A stretch of 64,000 bases of DNA from the NCBI GenBank assembly GCA_052258065.1, contig JBQQPY010000002.1:1054001-1118000 (forward strand), written 5' to 3'. Shown piece by piece: positions 43,379 to 53,671 of this stretch. Position 1 is the stretch's first letter. Each line of letters starts with the position of its first letter. The notes under the pieces are model-generated. The model made no database searches, had not been told where the DNA came from, and saw only the letters and a program-made list of their open reading frames with translations. Made by a program: the position numbers and the translations under genes. The stretch comes from JBQQPY01 sp052258065. GTDB taxonomy: Bacteria > Pseudomonadota > Gammaproteobacteria > Enterobacterales > Enterobacteriaceae.

Positions 43379-43500
43379 GCATCTATTTAACCGACTTTAA
43401 CTTAAAGCACTGATACTGCGCTTCTTGGTGGCGGCATTTAAAGTACCCGAAATGCTATACAGGCTGTTGAGATTAGCTGATTAATATACATTATTAGATA
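43379..43500 (+). repeat. Element B right arm (right of the IS630-b insertion)
   Basis: GCCAAATTTAAGCATC, ACTGATACTGCGCTTCTTGG, ATGCTATACAGGCTG and a decayed terminal repeat at 43490 continue exactly from the left arm at 42196 once IS630-b is removed. Confidence 0.8.
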
Positions 43501-43632
43501 TTTAAATAATCACTATCACTCAAAACTAGAATCATTAGAGCTTAATACAGAAAGCCTTAACCTAAGTAGAGGATCATCGCTTTCACTACAGAGAAAAGCG
43601 GCCAGGGGATCTGCACCCGACCATCGCGCGTA

Positions 43633-45905
43633 TTATGCTATTTCTTCTTTGCTCGCACCGGCTAGCGTATCGCTAATTTCTACCCGATCAATTTTCTGGA
43701 GCCCACGCGGTAACAAGGTTCCCTTACGCCCGCGTTCGGCGCCAAATTTCTGCAAGTCTTCCGGACGGAGAGTTAGCTTGCGTTTGCCGATATAAAAGCT
43801 AACGGAGGCTTTGGTAGACAGCAGATAGAGACCGGCAAGGCGATTCTTGCCCGCCGCCGCATCCGCAGAAGGGATAAAAATAATTTTATTGCCTTTTCCT
43901 TTTGGCATCTGGGGCAGCTTGTTGACAGGAAACAGCAATAGCCGCCCGGCTTTGGTCAGCGCTAAGAGATTAGCGTCAAAGCTTTTTATTGATATTGGTG
44001 GCATGATTTTAGCGTTTTTTGGCAGCGTTAACAGCATTTTACCGGCGCGATTTCGCGCCACTAAATCACTAAAATTGCAAATAAAACCGTAGCCGGCATC
44101 GCAGGCAATCAGCAATTTCTGATCGGCAGCCTCAGTTAGCATTTGTTCTACCGATGCGCCCGGCGGTAACTTTAGCTTACTGCTCAGTGGTTCACCCTGG
44201 CCGCGCGCAGACGGCAGCCCGGCGGGCTCTAAAGCGTAGCTGCGTCCGGTAGAGTCTATGAACACTACCGGTTGGTTGCTCTTGCCTCGCACCGACGATA
44301 GGTAATGATCGCCAGATCGGTAACTAAGCCGGCTCGGCTCGATATCGTGACTCTTGGCGCTACGCACCCAACCCATGCTAGACAGGATTACCGTCACCGG
44401 CTCGGACGAAATAAGCTCATTTTCGCTTAGCGCTTTCGCCTCGGCGCGCTCCACCAGCGGCGAGCGGCGTGTATCGCCATAAGCGGCAGCATCTGCTTCG
44501 ATTTCTTTTTTCAGCAGATTGCCTAGCTTGCGTTCCGAGGAAAGGATCGCCTGGATCTTGTCGCGCTCCCTCTTAAGCTCGTCTTGTTCGCTGCGTAGCT
44601 TCATTTCTTCCAGTTTAGCTAAATAGCGGAGTTTTAACTCGAGAATAGCGTCAGCCTGCGTTTCGCTCAGCGCTAATCGTTGCATAAGAACCTGTTTCGG
44701 CTCATCTTCGACGCGGATGATGTAGATCATCTCATCCAGCTTAAGGTAAGCTGCTAAGAAGCCCGTTAGGATATGCAAGCGGCACAGAACTTTCTCCAGG
44801 CGGAAGTTAAGCCGGCGGCGTACCGTATTGCGACGATAAACCAACCATTCCGACAAAATCTCGGGTAGGTTTTTTACCGCCGGTCGGCCGTCTAGCGCGA
44901 TCATGTTCATATTAACGCGATAGCTACGTTCCAAATCAGTGGTAGCGAAAAGATGGTTCATGACCTGCGTCAAATCAACGCGATTGGAGCGAGGGACGAT
45001 AACCAGGCGGGTTAGATTTTTATAGTCCGATTCATCGCGCAAGTCTTCCACCATCGGTAATTTCTTCGCGCGCATCTGACTTGCTATCTGCTCAAGGATC
45101 TTGGCGCCAGACACTTGATGCGGCAATGCGCTGATAACTGCCTCACCTTCTTCAATAGTCCAGAGAGCACGCATGCGTACTGAGCCTCGACCGCTCTGAT
45201 AAAGCTTGCGCAGCTCTTCATGGGGGTAATGATTTCCGCCTTGGTAGGAAAATCTGGTCCCTTTATATATTCCAGCAATTTTTCTAATGTGGCGGAAGGA
45301 TTATCCAGTAACGCAATCGCTGCGGCTGCTACTTCGATAATGTTATGCGGCGGTATATCAGTCGCCATCCCAACCGCGATACCGGTCGCGCCGTTTAGCA
45401 ACACATTCGGCAAGCGGGCTGGCAGCATCTTCGGCTCTTCTAGAGTTCCGTCAAAGTTGGAGACGTAATCAACCGTGCCCTGCCGTAATTCGCTGAGCAT
45501 CAGTTCAGCATAGCGGGATAAGCGCGATTCTGTATAGCGCATGGCGGCAAAGGATTTTGGATCGTCTGGCGATCCCCAGTTACCCTGGCCCTCTACCATC
45601 GGATAGCGGTAAGAGAAGGGTTGCGCCATTAATACCATGGCTTCATAGCAGGCGCTATCGCCATGGGGATGATATTTGCCTAATACATTTCCGACAGTAC
45701 GCGCCGACTTTTTATATTTCGTGCTAGCCTTCAGCCCCAGTTCCGACATTGCGTAGACGATACGGCGTTGCACCGGCTTTAGCCCGTCGCCAATAAACGG
45801 CAGCGCACGATCCATGATAACGTACATAGAATAATTGAGGTACGCGTTTTCGGTAAATTTATGCAGCGCCAGGCGTTCGGCACCGTTAAGAGTCAGCTCG
45901 CTCAT
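43633..45905 (-). CDS. parC: DNA topoisomerase IV subunit A, one -1 frameshift
   Basis: ParC, with ParE, decatenates replicated chromosomes. The 5' frame gives [23 protein letters not shown] and [15 protein letters not shown] with the DNA-cleaving tyrosine near residue 125. The frame then breaks at AEIITP: a C run (five G at 45222-45226, plus strand) is one base short. Six C would give [39 protein letters not shown] and continue in frame to the C-terminal beta-pinwheel and stop at 43633, 757 residues in all (usual 752). Reading without repair ends at 273 residues, so any function needs the shift corrected. parE is not adjacent. Confidence 0.88.
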
Positions 45906-46489
45906 TGATTATTCTTTCCTCTGACCACGATATAGTCACGTGAGCAGTCAGATTCCATATGCCGTGAGTATAGGTTTTGTGAGCATGATACTACGCTCTA
46001 TCTTTCCTCTCACTGACACAAGAATCGCGCGGTCGCTAATGCATCAGCATATCTAATACCCTGCTATATTTAGCATAATAATTCGTCGACTTACAGATAC
46101 GATAAAATATCACGAGCATCCGGGCCGTGTCTTTGATGAACCAATGGGTCTCCGAACAAAAATGAAAAAGAAGAAGCGATGATCAGGGTAATTCAGAAAT
46201 AAAAGTCAAACAAGGACGAAGAAAAGCCGTTTTGGCCACGATTGAAACGCTCAGGCCGCACGTTCTAGCTGAAGAATAATATAGTAAATATACTTTGCTT
46301 GCTACCTATAAAGCGCAAGTGTCGTGACGTAAACTCACTCCAACTGAATTATTATTCTTGAATAATAGAAGAGCATTTTGCATTTTTAGGCGCATCAATA
46401 AACGGCATATATAGATGCCCATCACGCCAACATTTTCAGTAACGTGATGGATGTCACACTTCATATTTTAGAGCGACGCACGGGCTGGG
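45906..46489. other. Unassigned upstream region of parC
   Basis: No coding match recognised. It probably contains the parC promoter (an AT-rich tract lies near 46060-46110) and relics of a former neighbour. Confidence 0.4.
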
Positions 46490-46830
46490 CCTTTAATCTA
46501 AGACCATTGTTTTAATTTTATTTTGTACGAATATTTCACAGACTGCAATCGAATTTTACTGCTCAATACTAATTGAGAAAAACTTTGATTCTAGAGCTAA
46601 ACACATTAGTAGAGTCTAATCTTAGACTTTGCATCAGAATGGAAATGGTGGCTTTGCAGAAAGTCTTCTATACATTGGTTGAATCGCTCGACTATACGAT
46701 TCGGATGTGGATGCATCGGCAGGCTAAGACTACGCAGTCGAATTCATTTTTCCCGGCGGCTGAGTATTTTCGCAGGCTAAAAAAACGATCTGCAAATTCT
46801 TTGCTATTATCTGTAAGTATAGGATGAATA
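46490..46830 (-). mobile_element. IS481-type element, 3' portion
   Basis: Minus-strand blocks match the C-terminal half of the IS481-type enzyme and its outer end, the reverse complement of which is CGAATATTTCACAGACTGCAA here. Landmarks are shared with 8735 and 25640. Confidence 0.65.
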
Positions 46831-46854
46831 AACACGAGACATGTTGAAGCTTGC

Positions 46855-46975
46855 TGATAAATCAGTAAAACTACAGCAAGTTAACAAGACCCCGCGTAAA
46901 ACAGTAAAGCGCATACTAAAAAATAAACTAAAACCGCAGACGAAGATAGAATGAGTTATACCGTCAGAAGCTAAG
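46855..46975 (+). mobile_element. IS630-b fragment
   Basis: Forward fragment of the N-terminal coding part (AAAACAGTAAAGCGCATAC, ACCGTCAGAAGC). It is followed by GC-richer unassigned DNA up to the rpoH stop at 47160. Confidence 0.6.
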
Positions 46976-47159
46976 CTGTCTTGGGTGCCGGCCGATTTCA
47001 GGTGGCATAACGAGGGTGGCGATACCACAATTTCGCCCGCGTGGCGCTCTGCTAAAAACAAAACGCTAGGAAAAATTTACCGACCGTGAGAGTTGTGTAT
47101 CGCCGTAAGCTATGCGCGCGTAACGATAGGCGTGCGGTAGGGAATCGCCGTACTATCCG

Positions 47160-48017
47160 TCAGGCCTCAATCGCTAGACGCATTTTCTTCATGGCATTTT
47201 TTTCAAGCTGGCGCACGCGCTCGGCAGAAACCCCGTACCGACCGGCCAGCTCCTTCAGCGTGCTTTTGTTATCATCATCTAGCCAGCGCGCACGAATTAT
47301 GTCATGGCTTCGCTCATCCAGACCTTGTAGGGCCGAGCTCAGCTTTTCAGCGGCGTGATTTTCCCAGTTATCTTCTTCAATATCGTCGGCGAAGTCGGAA
47401 GATTTATCCTGCAGGTAAAGCATAGGCCCCATCCACTGCCCTTCACGAGCATCATCTTCCGGTGTGGAGTCAAAGGTCATATCCTGCGCGGCCATGCGGG
47501 ATTCCATTTCACGGACGTCCCTAGTGGTCACGCCTAGCTCCTGAGCTACGATTTCCACTTCGTCCTGGTTGAACCAGCCCAGGCGCTGCTTAGTTTTTCG
47601 CAGGTTGAAGAACAGCTTGCGTTGCGCCTTGGTAGTGGCCACTTTTACAATACGCCAGTTGCGCAGCACGTATTCATGAATTTCCGCCTTGATCCAGTGG
47701 ACTGCAAACGACACTAATCGCACGCCTACTTCCGGATTAAAACGGCGTACGGCTTTCATTAGGCCAATATTACCTTCCTGAATTAAGTCAGCCTGAGGCA
47801 GGCCGTAACCGGAATAGTTACGCGCAATATGAATAACAAAGCGCAGGTGAGACAAGATCAGCTGTTTAGCCGCCTCCAGATCACCCTGGTAATGCAGCCG
47901 TTCTGCCAACGTCTTCTCCTCCTCCGCTGTCAGCATCGGATAGGCGTTAGCGACCCTAACATAGGTTTCCAGACTACCCTGAGGAACATAAGCTAACACT
48001 TGCATCTTTTTGATCAT
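47160..48017 (-). CDS. rpoH: RNA polymerase heat-shock sigma factor
   Basis: RpoH (sigma-32) directs RNA polymerase to heat-shock promoters. 285 residues. Region 2 ([39 protein letters not shown]) and the RpoH box ([18 protein letters not shown]) are intact, as is region 4 ([26 protein letters not shown]). In relatives it lies after ftsY-ftsE-ftsX; here the two fts genes are missing and 461 bp separate it from ftsY. Confidence 0.97.
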   Translation of the reverse strand: MIKKMQVLAYVPQGSLETYVRVANAYPMLTAEEEKTLAERLHYQGDLEAAKQLILSHLRFVIHIARNYSGYGLPQADLIQEGNIGLMKAVRRFNPEVGVRLVSFAVHWIKAEIHEYVLRNWRIVKVATTKAQRKLFFNLRKTKQRLGWFNQDEVEIVAQELGVTTRDVREMESRMAAQDMTFDSTPEDDAREGQWMGPMLYLQDKSSDFADDIEEDNWENHAAEKLSSALQGLDERSHDIIRARWLDDDNKSTLKELAGRYGVSAERVRQLEKNAMKKMRLAIEA

Positions 48018-48478
48018 TCATAACCTCTCGCTAGAAACTTAGATGCCGTTTTTCAGAAAACCCGCAACAAAACGCGACTTCCTGTCATAAAACGACTGAC
48101 AATAAGGCTGAGACCCAGTCACGGAATTTAGCTGTTTTCAGCCGGCTGACATAGTACAGTGCCAAATCAAACATGCACCGAGCTCGGATGCTCAATACTA
48201 CATATGAGTTTCAGTAGAATACTTTTCCTGCGCTAAAATCGCCGGTTAGAACACTATCTCAGCCGGACAAACGTTAAGATCTACTGCTTGCAGTGCCTGT
48301 CGTCTGCTAAAATAAACTTTACTAACTTCTTCAAGGCGTTTGTGACTCAGATTTGTTGATTCTTGTGTCTATTCACATAAATAAGAGCGATCTTTTGTTG
48401 CTGAAATTTTCTGTAAAAATCCAAAACTCCACAGCATCACTCAGAAGAATTAATACGTGATCTTCTTTTCATTCTTTT
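48018..48478. other. Region of lost ftsE-ftsX, rpoH upstream region
   Basis: Enterobacterial order predicts ftsE and ftsX here. No convincing FtsE or FtsX segment remains in any frame I followed. The stretch must hold the rpoH promoter(s). No repeat family member was recognised either, so the deletion looks clean. Confidence 0.45.
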
Positions 48479-49927
48479 TTAATCTTCTTGAGCAAAAAGT
48501 GCTTCAATAAATTCGGCGGCTTTAAAGGGCCGCAAATCTTGAATACCCTCCCCAATACCAATATAGCGAATCGGAATGCCGAATCGGTCCGCCACGGCAA
48601 AAATGACTCCACCTTTAGCGGTGCCGTCTAATTTAGTCAGCGTGATACCAGTCAGTCCCACCGCGTCATTGAATACGTTTACCTGGCTTATAGCATTCTG
48701 CCCGGTACTGGCATCGAGAATCAGCATAACCTCATGAGGGGCCTTAAAGTCCAGATTTTTCATTACCCGAACGATTTTCTTCAACTCATTCATCAGGTAC
48801 ACTTTATTCTGCAGCCGCCCGGCAGTATCTGCTATCAGCACATCAATACCGCGCACTTTGGCTGCCTGGATTGCATCGAAAATGACCGAGGCAGAGTCGG
48901 CACCAGTCTGCTGCGCTACCACCGGTATACAGTTTCGCTGACCCCATACCTGAAGCTGCTCTGCCGCCGCCGCACGAAAAGTATCCCCTGCCGCTAGCAT
49001 AACACTTTTGCCTTCAGCCTGATATTGTCGGGCAAGTTTGCCGATTGTGGTAGTTTTCCCCACACCATTAATGCCGACAATCAGGATAACGAACGGAGTC
49101 TTGCCCGTCACCTCCAGAGACTGTTCGACATTAATGAGAATAGCCGCCATATCTACGCGCAATTGGCTGTACAGCGCTTCGGCGTCTTTTAGATGGTAAC
49201 GCTGAGCGTGGGCAGTCAAACCCTCGATTATTTTTCGCGTTGTCTTGACGCCCACGTCGGCAACGAGCAATTTCTCTTCTAATTCCTCGAATAAATCATC
49301 ATCGATTTTCTTGCTGCGGAACAATCGGATAAACCCGGATCCCAGATTCTTGCGTGTCTTCACTAGACTGTTTTTCAGCCGAGCAAAGAATCTTTGGCCC
49401 TCAGGCGCTAGAGGCATGCCGTCTTCCGCTGAGCGCCGCTCACTATCATCATCCGGGGTGATATCCGCGGCTAGAATTGACGGCGCGCTAGAATCCTGAC
49501 AGTTTTTCGGTGGCACAGCATCAGCAACAACGAACAACGAGGCGCCAACATCATTTTTGGATTCGGATGGCGAGATGAAAACGGCGCTCTTGTCGGGTGC
49601 CTCGCTAGAAGCAAAAGTCATCGGCATTTTATCGCCGACAACGGCGTGGCTCGGCCGCATGGCGATCTGCTGGGTAAGAAAATTAATTTCATCGGAGACC
49701 CGCTCTGCGTCAGCATCGCGGGTGGAGGCATCTGGTACGGGCACATGAGCCTTCACATGCGGTGTCGAGATTAACTTAGCACCAGGGGTTTCCACTTCCG
49801 CGTGCGATAACAACTTTTCAACGGCATTCACCGTCTCATGTTCGGCTTCTAGCTTACCCCCTATATCATCGTTCTGATGGTTAAAGCCTAACCGGGAAAG
49901 GAATCCGCGTTTTTTTTCTTTTGCCAT
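48479..49927 (-). CDS. ftsY: Signal recognition particle receptor
   Basis: FtsY is the membrane-associated GTPase that receives SRP-ribosome complexes at the Sec translocon. 482 residues. An acidic, variable A domain (residues 1-180) precedes the NG domain. G1 is GINGVGKTTTIGKLA, the RAAAAEQL motif is present, G3 is DTAGRLQ, G4 is TKLDGTAKGG and the C-terminal GEGIQDLRPF is conserved. The frame is intact. rsmD, usually divergent upstream, is not seen. Confidence 0.97.
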   Translation of the reverse strand: MAKEKKRGFLSRLGFNHQNDDIGGKLEAEHETVNAVEKLLSHAEVETPGAKLISTPHVKAHVPVPDASTRDADAERVSDEINFLTQQIAMRPSHAVVGDKMPMTFASSEAPDKSAVFISPSESKNDVGASLFVVADAVPPKNCQDSSAPSILAADITPDDDSERRSAEDGMPLAPEGQRFFARLKNSLVKTRKNLGSGFIRLFRSKKIDDDLFEELEEKLLVADVGVKTTRKIIEGLTAHAQRYHLKDAEALYSQLRVDMAAILINVEQSLEVTGKTPFVILIVGINGVGKTTTIGKLARQYQAEGKSVMLAAGDTFRAAAAEQLQVWGQRNCIPVVAQQTGADSASVIFDAIQAAKVRGIDVLIADTAGRLQNKVYLMNELKKIVRVMKNLDFKAPHEVMLILDASTGQNAISQVNVFNDAVGLTGITLTKLDGTAKGGVIFAVADRFGIPIRYIGIGEGIQDLRPFKAAEFIEALFAQED

Positions 49928-50089
49928 TTTTGACTAGACTCCTAGCCTAACGATAGAGGCCAAATAAATAATCTGTCTGATAATACTCAGAGTTTATGAT
50001 TTTATCGCCCGCTAGCAACATACCTTGCACGCAGGGCGTTGCCTTAAAGAGCAAATCGAATGTGCATTATTCTTTTCTCTTTTTTACCC

Positions 50090-50640
50090 CGCTAGAGCAC
50101 TTTCATCTGCTGTGGGGTATATCCCTCCGCGATAAAAAGTGTAATAATCTTTATAGGACATTAACTGAATATCTTAAGCTATCGAATTCTAAAGAAAATA
50201 TACGGTTATTACTGCAACTTTTCTAAACAGTGATTTTAGCTTAGAGAAAATGTTATCTCGATAAGATTTAAATCTGGTATTGATGACTATCATATTTCTT
50301 GATACAAATTTAAGAATAAGATCCTATTTTACATAAACAAGGAAAGTATATCCGTTTATTACTCTAATTGCACTTAATCTAGATACGCGTATGTTAGTAG
50401 TGAATCTCGTTATTTTCTAGTAAGCGTGTCGGACATTCGTTGATCTCATCTGCCAGGGACCTATGACCCACCTATATTTGTCGCCGTTACCGTTTCATCA
50501 AAAATGATGAGTTTCTATGGTAAAAATGTGACAACTTTTAGAGTATCATTTTCGCACATGAACTAAATCGTCACGCCCTTATTCACTAGCATGTGCGGTC
50601 TTTTTAACCGTTATTATATGGCGGTGAAAGCGCGATAAGA
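50090..50640 (-). mobile_element. IS630-a remnant, about two thirds
   Basis: From the outer end TAGAGCACTTTCATC through the C-terminal coding part and middle (GATAAGATTTAAATC, TCAAAAATGATGAG, GCGGTGAAAGCGCGATAAG). The N-terminal end is missing. The short stretch 49928-50089 shows only a spacer. Confidence 0.7.
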
Positions 50641-51033
50641 ACGCATCAGCGCTGTAACGGAGGCCGTAGGTCGCGTAACGGCCCCGTTACTATAAACTTA
50701 CCTCCGCCAAGCGGTAAGCTCAATCTCCCCTAAACAGCATCGGATTAGTTCGCCGTCCCTCTAACCCACTGCTCATTATTTACTGCCGTATATGCGATTA
50801 TTGCCTGCGCTCATGTCAGACATGGCTGTAAGGGTCTACGCCGATATCCGAGAGCTTGCTGTGCCTGCCTGGAAAGGCTGCGCTAAAGACCCTGGCGGTG
50901 AGGAGATGATCTGCGTGCAGCGCGCAGGCCGATACCTGCCTGCTGTCGGCTGAAACTCAATCAACTCTTAATGGATAATTAATCTCATTCCCATTTATAA
51001 TAAAATCACTTTTTATAACCGGTTTCGGTCAAG
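50641..51033. other. Unassigned relic DNA upstream of mntH
   Basis: The GC content is higher than in nearby spacers (for example 50860-50940), suggesting an old gene, but I could not identify it. The last 60 bp are AT-rich and may carry the mntH promoter (TATAAT-like sequence near 50995). Confidence 0.35.
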
Positions 51034-51045
51034 TTGGAAGAAAAG

Positions 51046-52401
51046 ATGGAAATAGTCAGAAAAGATAGTCTGGAAGAAATTAACAGTACGATTCCTATCC
51101 CGACAGGGAAAAGCGGATTTTTTAGAAAACTGTTCGCTTTTTCAGGACCTGGCGCATTGGTAGCGGTAGGCTATATGGACCCCGGTAATTGGATAACCGC
51201 TATTCAGGGGGGAGCACTCTACAGCTATCTTCTGCTGTCGGTAATATTAGTTTCCAGTCTAATCGCAATGCTGCTACAGGTCATGTGCGTAAAATTAGGC
51301 ATTGTCACAGGAATGGATTTAGCGCAGGCAACAAAGGCCTTGGTCGGCAAACGTACTGCCGCCGCGCTCTGGATTATTACAGAATTAGCGATTATAGCCA
51401 CAGAAATCGCCGAAATCATCGGCAGCTCTATTGCGTTGAATTTACTATTTAAAATCCCGTTGTTGCTGGGTGTGATTGTTACCGTATTAGACGTGTTTCT
51501 TCTGCTGGCTTTGATGAAATTCGGTATTAGGAAAATCGAGGCGTTGGTCTTTACTCTAATCGCCACTATCTTTATCATTTTTGCCTATGCAGTGGCACTT
51601 GCCAATCCTGATCTAGCGCAAATTGCTCACGCCTTTATCCCGCAAAGCAATATCCTCAGCGTACAGGTGGCAGGTGGCGATTCCGCTTTTTTTATTGCAT
51701 TAGGGATCTTAGGGGCCACCGTGATGCCGCATAACCTTTACCTCCACTCTTCCATTGTACAATCGCGTCAATACGATCGCACTAATGAAGAGGTGTTGAA
51801 AGAAGCAATCCGCTACGCAACCATTGATTCTAATATACAGCTGGGATTTTCTTTTATTATTAGCTGCTTGCTTCTAATCCTTGGCGCGGCGCTCTTTTTT
51901 GGCAACAACCCCGATCATATCGGGCGCTTTGCCCAACTGTACGACGCTCTGCAAGATCAAAGCATGTTGGGCGCCGTTGCCAGCGCCAATCTGGCAACAT
52001 TATTTGCCGTTGCGCTGTTGGCTTCTGGTCAAAATGCTACAATTACAGGCACCTTAACCGGGCAAATCGTGATGGAAGGCTTCATTAATTTCAAGCTTCC
52101 GCTGTGGCAGCGTCGCCTGATTACCCGCCTAATTGCTATCATGCCGGTTGTAGCCTGCATTTATCTGTGGGGAGATAAAGGGAATATGATTGAGACACTC
52201 TTAGTCTATACGCAAGTATTTTTAAGTATTGCCTTACCGATTTCAATGATTCCGCTGCTGCATTTAACCTCATCAAAAAGGCGAATGGGCAAGTTTGTCA
52301 ATTGCAAACCTTTTATTGCACTTGGCTGGCTGTCTTCTGTGTTCTTGGTAGTCTTAAATATCCAGCTCATTATCGAAACGTTGCGAATGCTGTTCAGTTG
52401 A
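51046..52401 (+). CDS. mntH: Nramp-family manganese/divalent-metal transporter
   Basis: A proton-coupled Nramp importer of Mn2+ and Fe2+. The metal-binding motifs are VGYMDPGNWITAI (helix 1) and VMPHNLYLHSS (helix 6). About eleven or twelve hydrophobic helices are present. The ATG at 51046 follows a GGAAGAAAAG ribosome binding site and gives 451 residues; a TTG at 51034 would add four. The sequence differs from the approximately 412-residue E. coli MntH (GYIDPGNFATNI) and, from memory, resembles the longer type of lactic acid bacteria. Codons are AT-richer than in neighbouring genes. Horizontal origin is possible. The frame is intact. Confidence 0.9.
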   Translation: MEIVRKDSLEEINSTIPIPTGKSGFFRKLFAFSGPGALVAVGYMDPGNWITAIQGGALYSYLLLSVILVSSLIAMLLQVMCVKLGIVTGMDLAQATKALVGKRTAAALWIITELAIIATEIAEIIGSSIALNLLFKIPLLLGVIVTVLDVFLLLALMKFGIRKIEALVFTLIATIFIIFAYAVALANPDLAQIAHAFIPQSNILSVQVAGGDSAFFIALGILGATVMPHNLYLHSSIVQSRQYDRTNEEVLKEAIRYATIDSNIQLGFSFIISCLLLILGAALFFGNNPDHIGRFAQLYDALQDQSMLGAVASANLATLFAVALLASGQNATITGTLTGQIVMEGFINFKLPLWQRRLITRLIAIMPVVACIYLWGDKGNMIETLLVYTQVFLSIALPISMIPLLHLTSSKRRMGKFVNCKPFIALGWLSSVFLVVLNIQLIIETLRMLFS

Positions 52402-52618
52402 GAAACATTCTTCGTTAAGAAACCGGACTCAGTTAAGCAACTTCGTGGTTAAAGAGTCCTATTAATCTAAAGCTCATTCCTTAACTAAAGAGCAATTTTT
52501 AGCTGAAAAGCAGCGCGAATCTAAGCGGCGTCTGACAATCAAGTCTCCCGCTAGCGGCCGCATCGGCCAAGCGTGGCGCCTTCTCTAGGGCTTTCGCGCT
52601 TTAAGTAGGCTCGGGATA
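52402..52618. other. Short convergent spacer
   Basis: 217 bp between mntH and lpxM. No terminator with a clear T tract and no repeat family member seen. Confidence 0.4.
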
Positions 52619-53581
52619 TCAGCGAGATGGGCGAGCATAGGGATTAGGATCGCCGGGCTTACGGGTTTTGAGCAGCTTCAGAACCCATGTGTACTGTTCA
52701 GGATGTGGACGTACCAGAGTTTCCACGGCTTCATTCATGCGCCGTGCTACAGTAGCATTATCGGCATCCGTTAACGCCTCTATAGGCGGAAGAATATGAA
52801 TATTCAGCAGGCTGGTGCAGCCGTCGTAGACGGGAAACAAGGGCACAACAGTGGCGCGACAGACTTTCATGAGACGGCCGATAGCAGGCAGTGTCGCTTT
52901 GTACGTCGCAAAGAAATCCACAAATTCACTATGTTCAGCGCTGTAGTCCTGATCCGGTAGATAATACCCCCAATATCCTTGACGAACGGAACTGATAAAG
53001 GGTTTTATACCGTCGTTCCGAGCGTGCATACGGCCTCCAAAACGACGACGCACGTGATTCCAAACATAATCCACCAATTCATTACGCTGATTGTGGAACA
53101 TAGCCGCCATTTTCTGTCCACGCGCTGCCATTAGCATCGCCGGCATGTCCATCGCCCAGCCGTGAGGCACTAGAAGAATGACATTCTGCCCTTCTTCCTG
53201 AAGCTGGTTAAGCCATTCGGCACCATGCCAACGCACGCGTGCCAGCACCCGCTCTGGATTTCGGCAGGCCAGCTCGGCCATGAGGATAACGGATTGCGTC
53301 ACGCAGGCGAACATGTCGTCAATGATGCTTTCCCGCTGCTGCTCGGCGATTTCCGGCAGGCAGTAAGCCAAATTGACTTGCGCGCGAAAACGCGCCTTGT
53401 GCGCAATACGGCCAACTAGCCGACCCACCGCGCCCAGAATCGGATCGCGCAGCCGCGGCGGAATCCAGGCAGCGGCTGCGATGGCTCCTATCCCCAGCCA
53501 GACACTCCAATATCGTGGAGCATAGAATGCAGTTTTGAAAGTCGGGATAAACTCTATCTTTCCGTTTTGCTTATTTTCCAT
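52619..53581 (-). CDS. lpxM: Lipid A myristoyltransferase
   Basis: LpxM adds the last acyl chain to lipid A at the inner membrane. 320 residues. The acyltransferase HX4D motif is HGWAMD, followed by MAAMFHNQRN, RRRFGGRMHARNDGIKPF and YYLPDQDYSAEHSEFVDFFATYKATLPAIGRLMK. The ATG at 53581 (MENKQNG) fits the family start; an ATG 15 bases upstream (53596) is also open. It is downstream of mepM, as in relatives, although the stop-to-start gap is 90 bp. Confidence 0.95.
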   Translation of the reverse strand: MENKQNGKIEFIPTFKTAFYAPRYWSVWLGIGAIAAAAWIPPRLRDPILGAVGRLVGRIAHKARFRAQVNLAYCLPEIAEQQRESIIDDMFACVTQSVILMAELACRNPERVLARVRWHGAEWLNQLQEEGQNVILLVPHGWAMDMPAMLMAARGQKMAAMFHNQRNELVDYVWNHVRRRFGGRMHARNDGIKPFISSVRQGYWGYYLPDQDYSAEHSEFVDFFATYKATLPAIGRLMKVCRATVVPLFPVYDGCTSLLNIHILPPIEALTDADNATVARRMNEAVETLVRPHPEQYTWVLKLLKTRKPGDPNPYARPSR

Positions 53582-53671
53582 GCATGCTTTTCTCAATGCT
53601 TGTTATAGTGTAGTAACCACATTATAAAGAAAAAAGCAGCCGATACAGGATCGGGTGCCGATGGCGTTATG

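Noticed and set aside
46573..46827. 84-codon forward open frame
   Set aside because: It is antisense to the IS481-type remnant.
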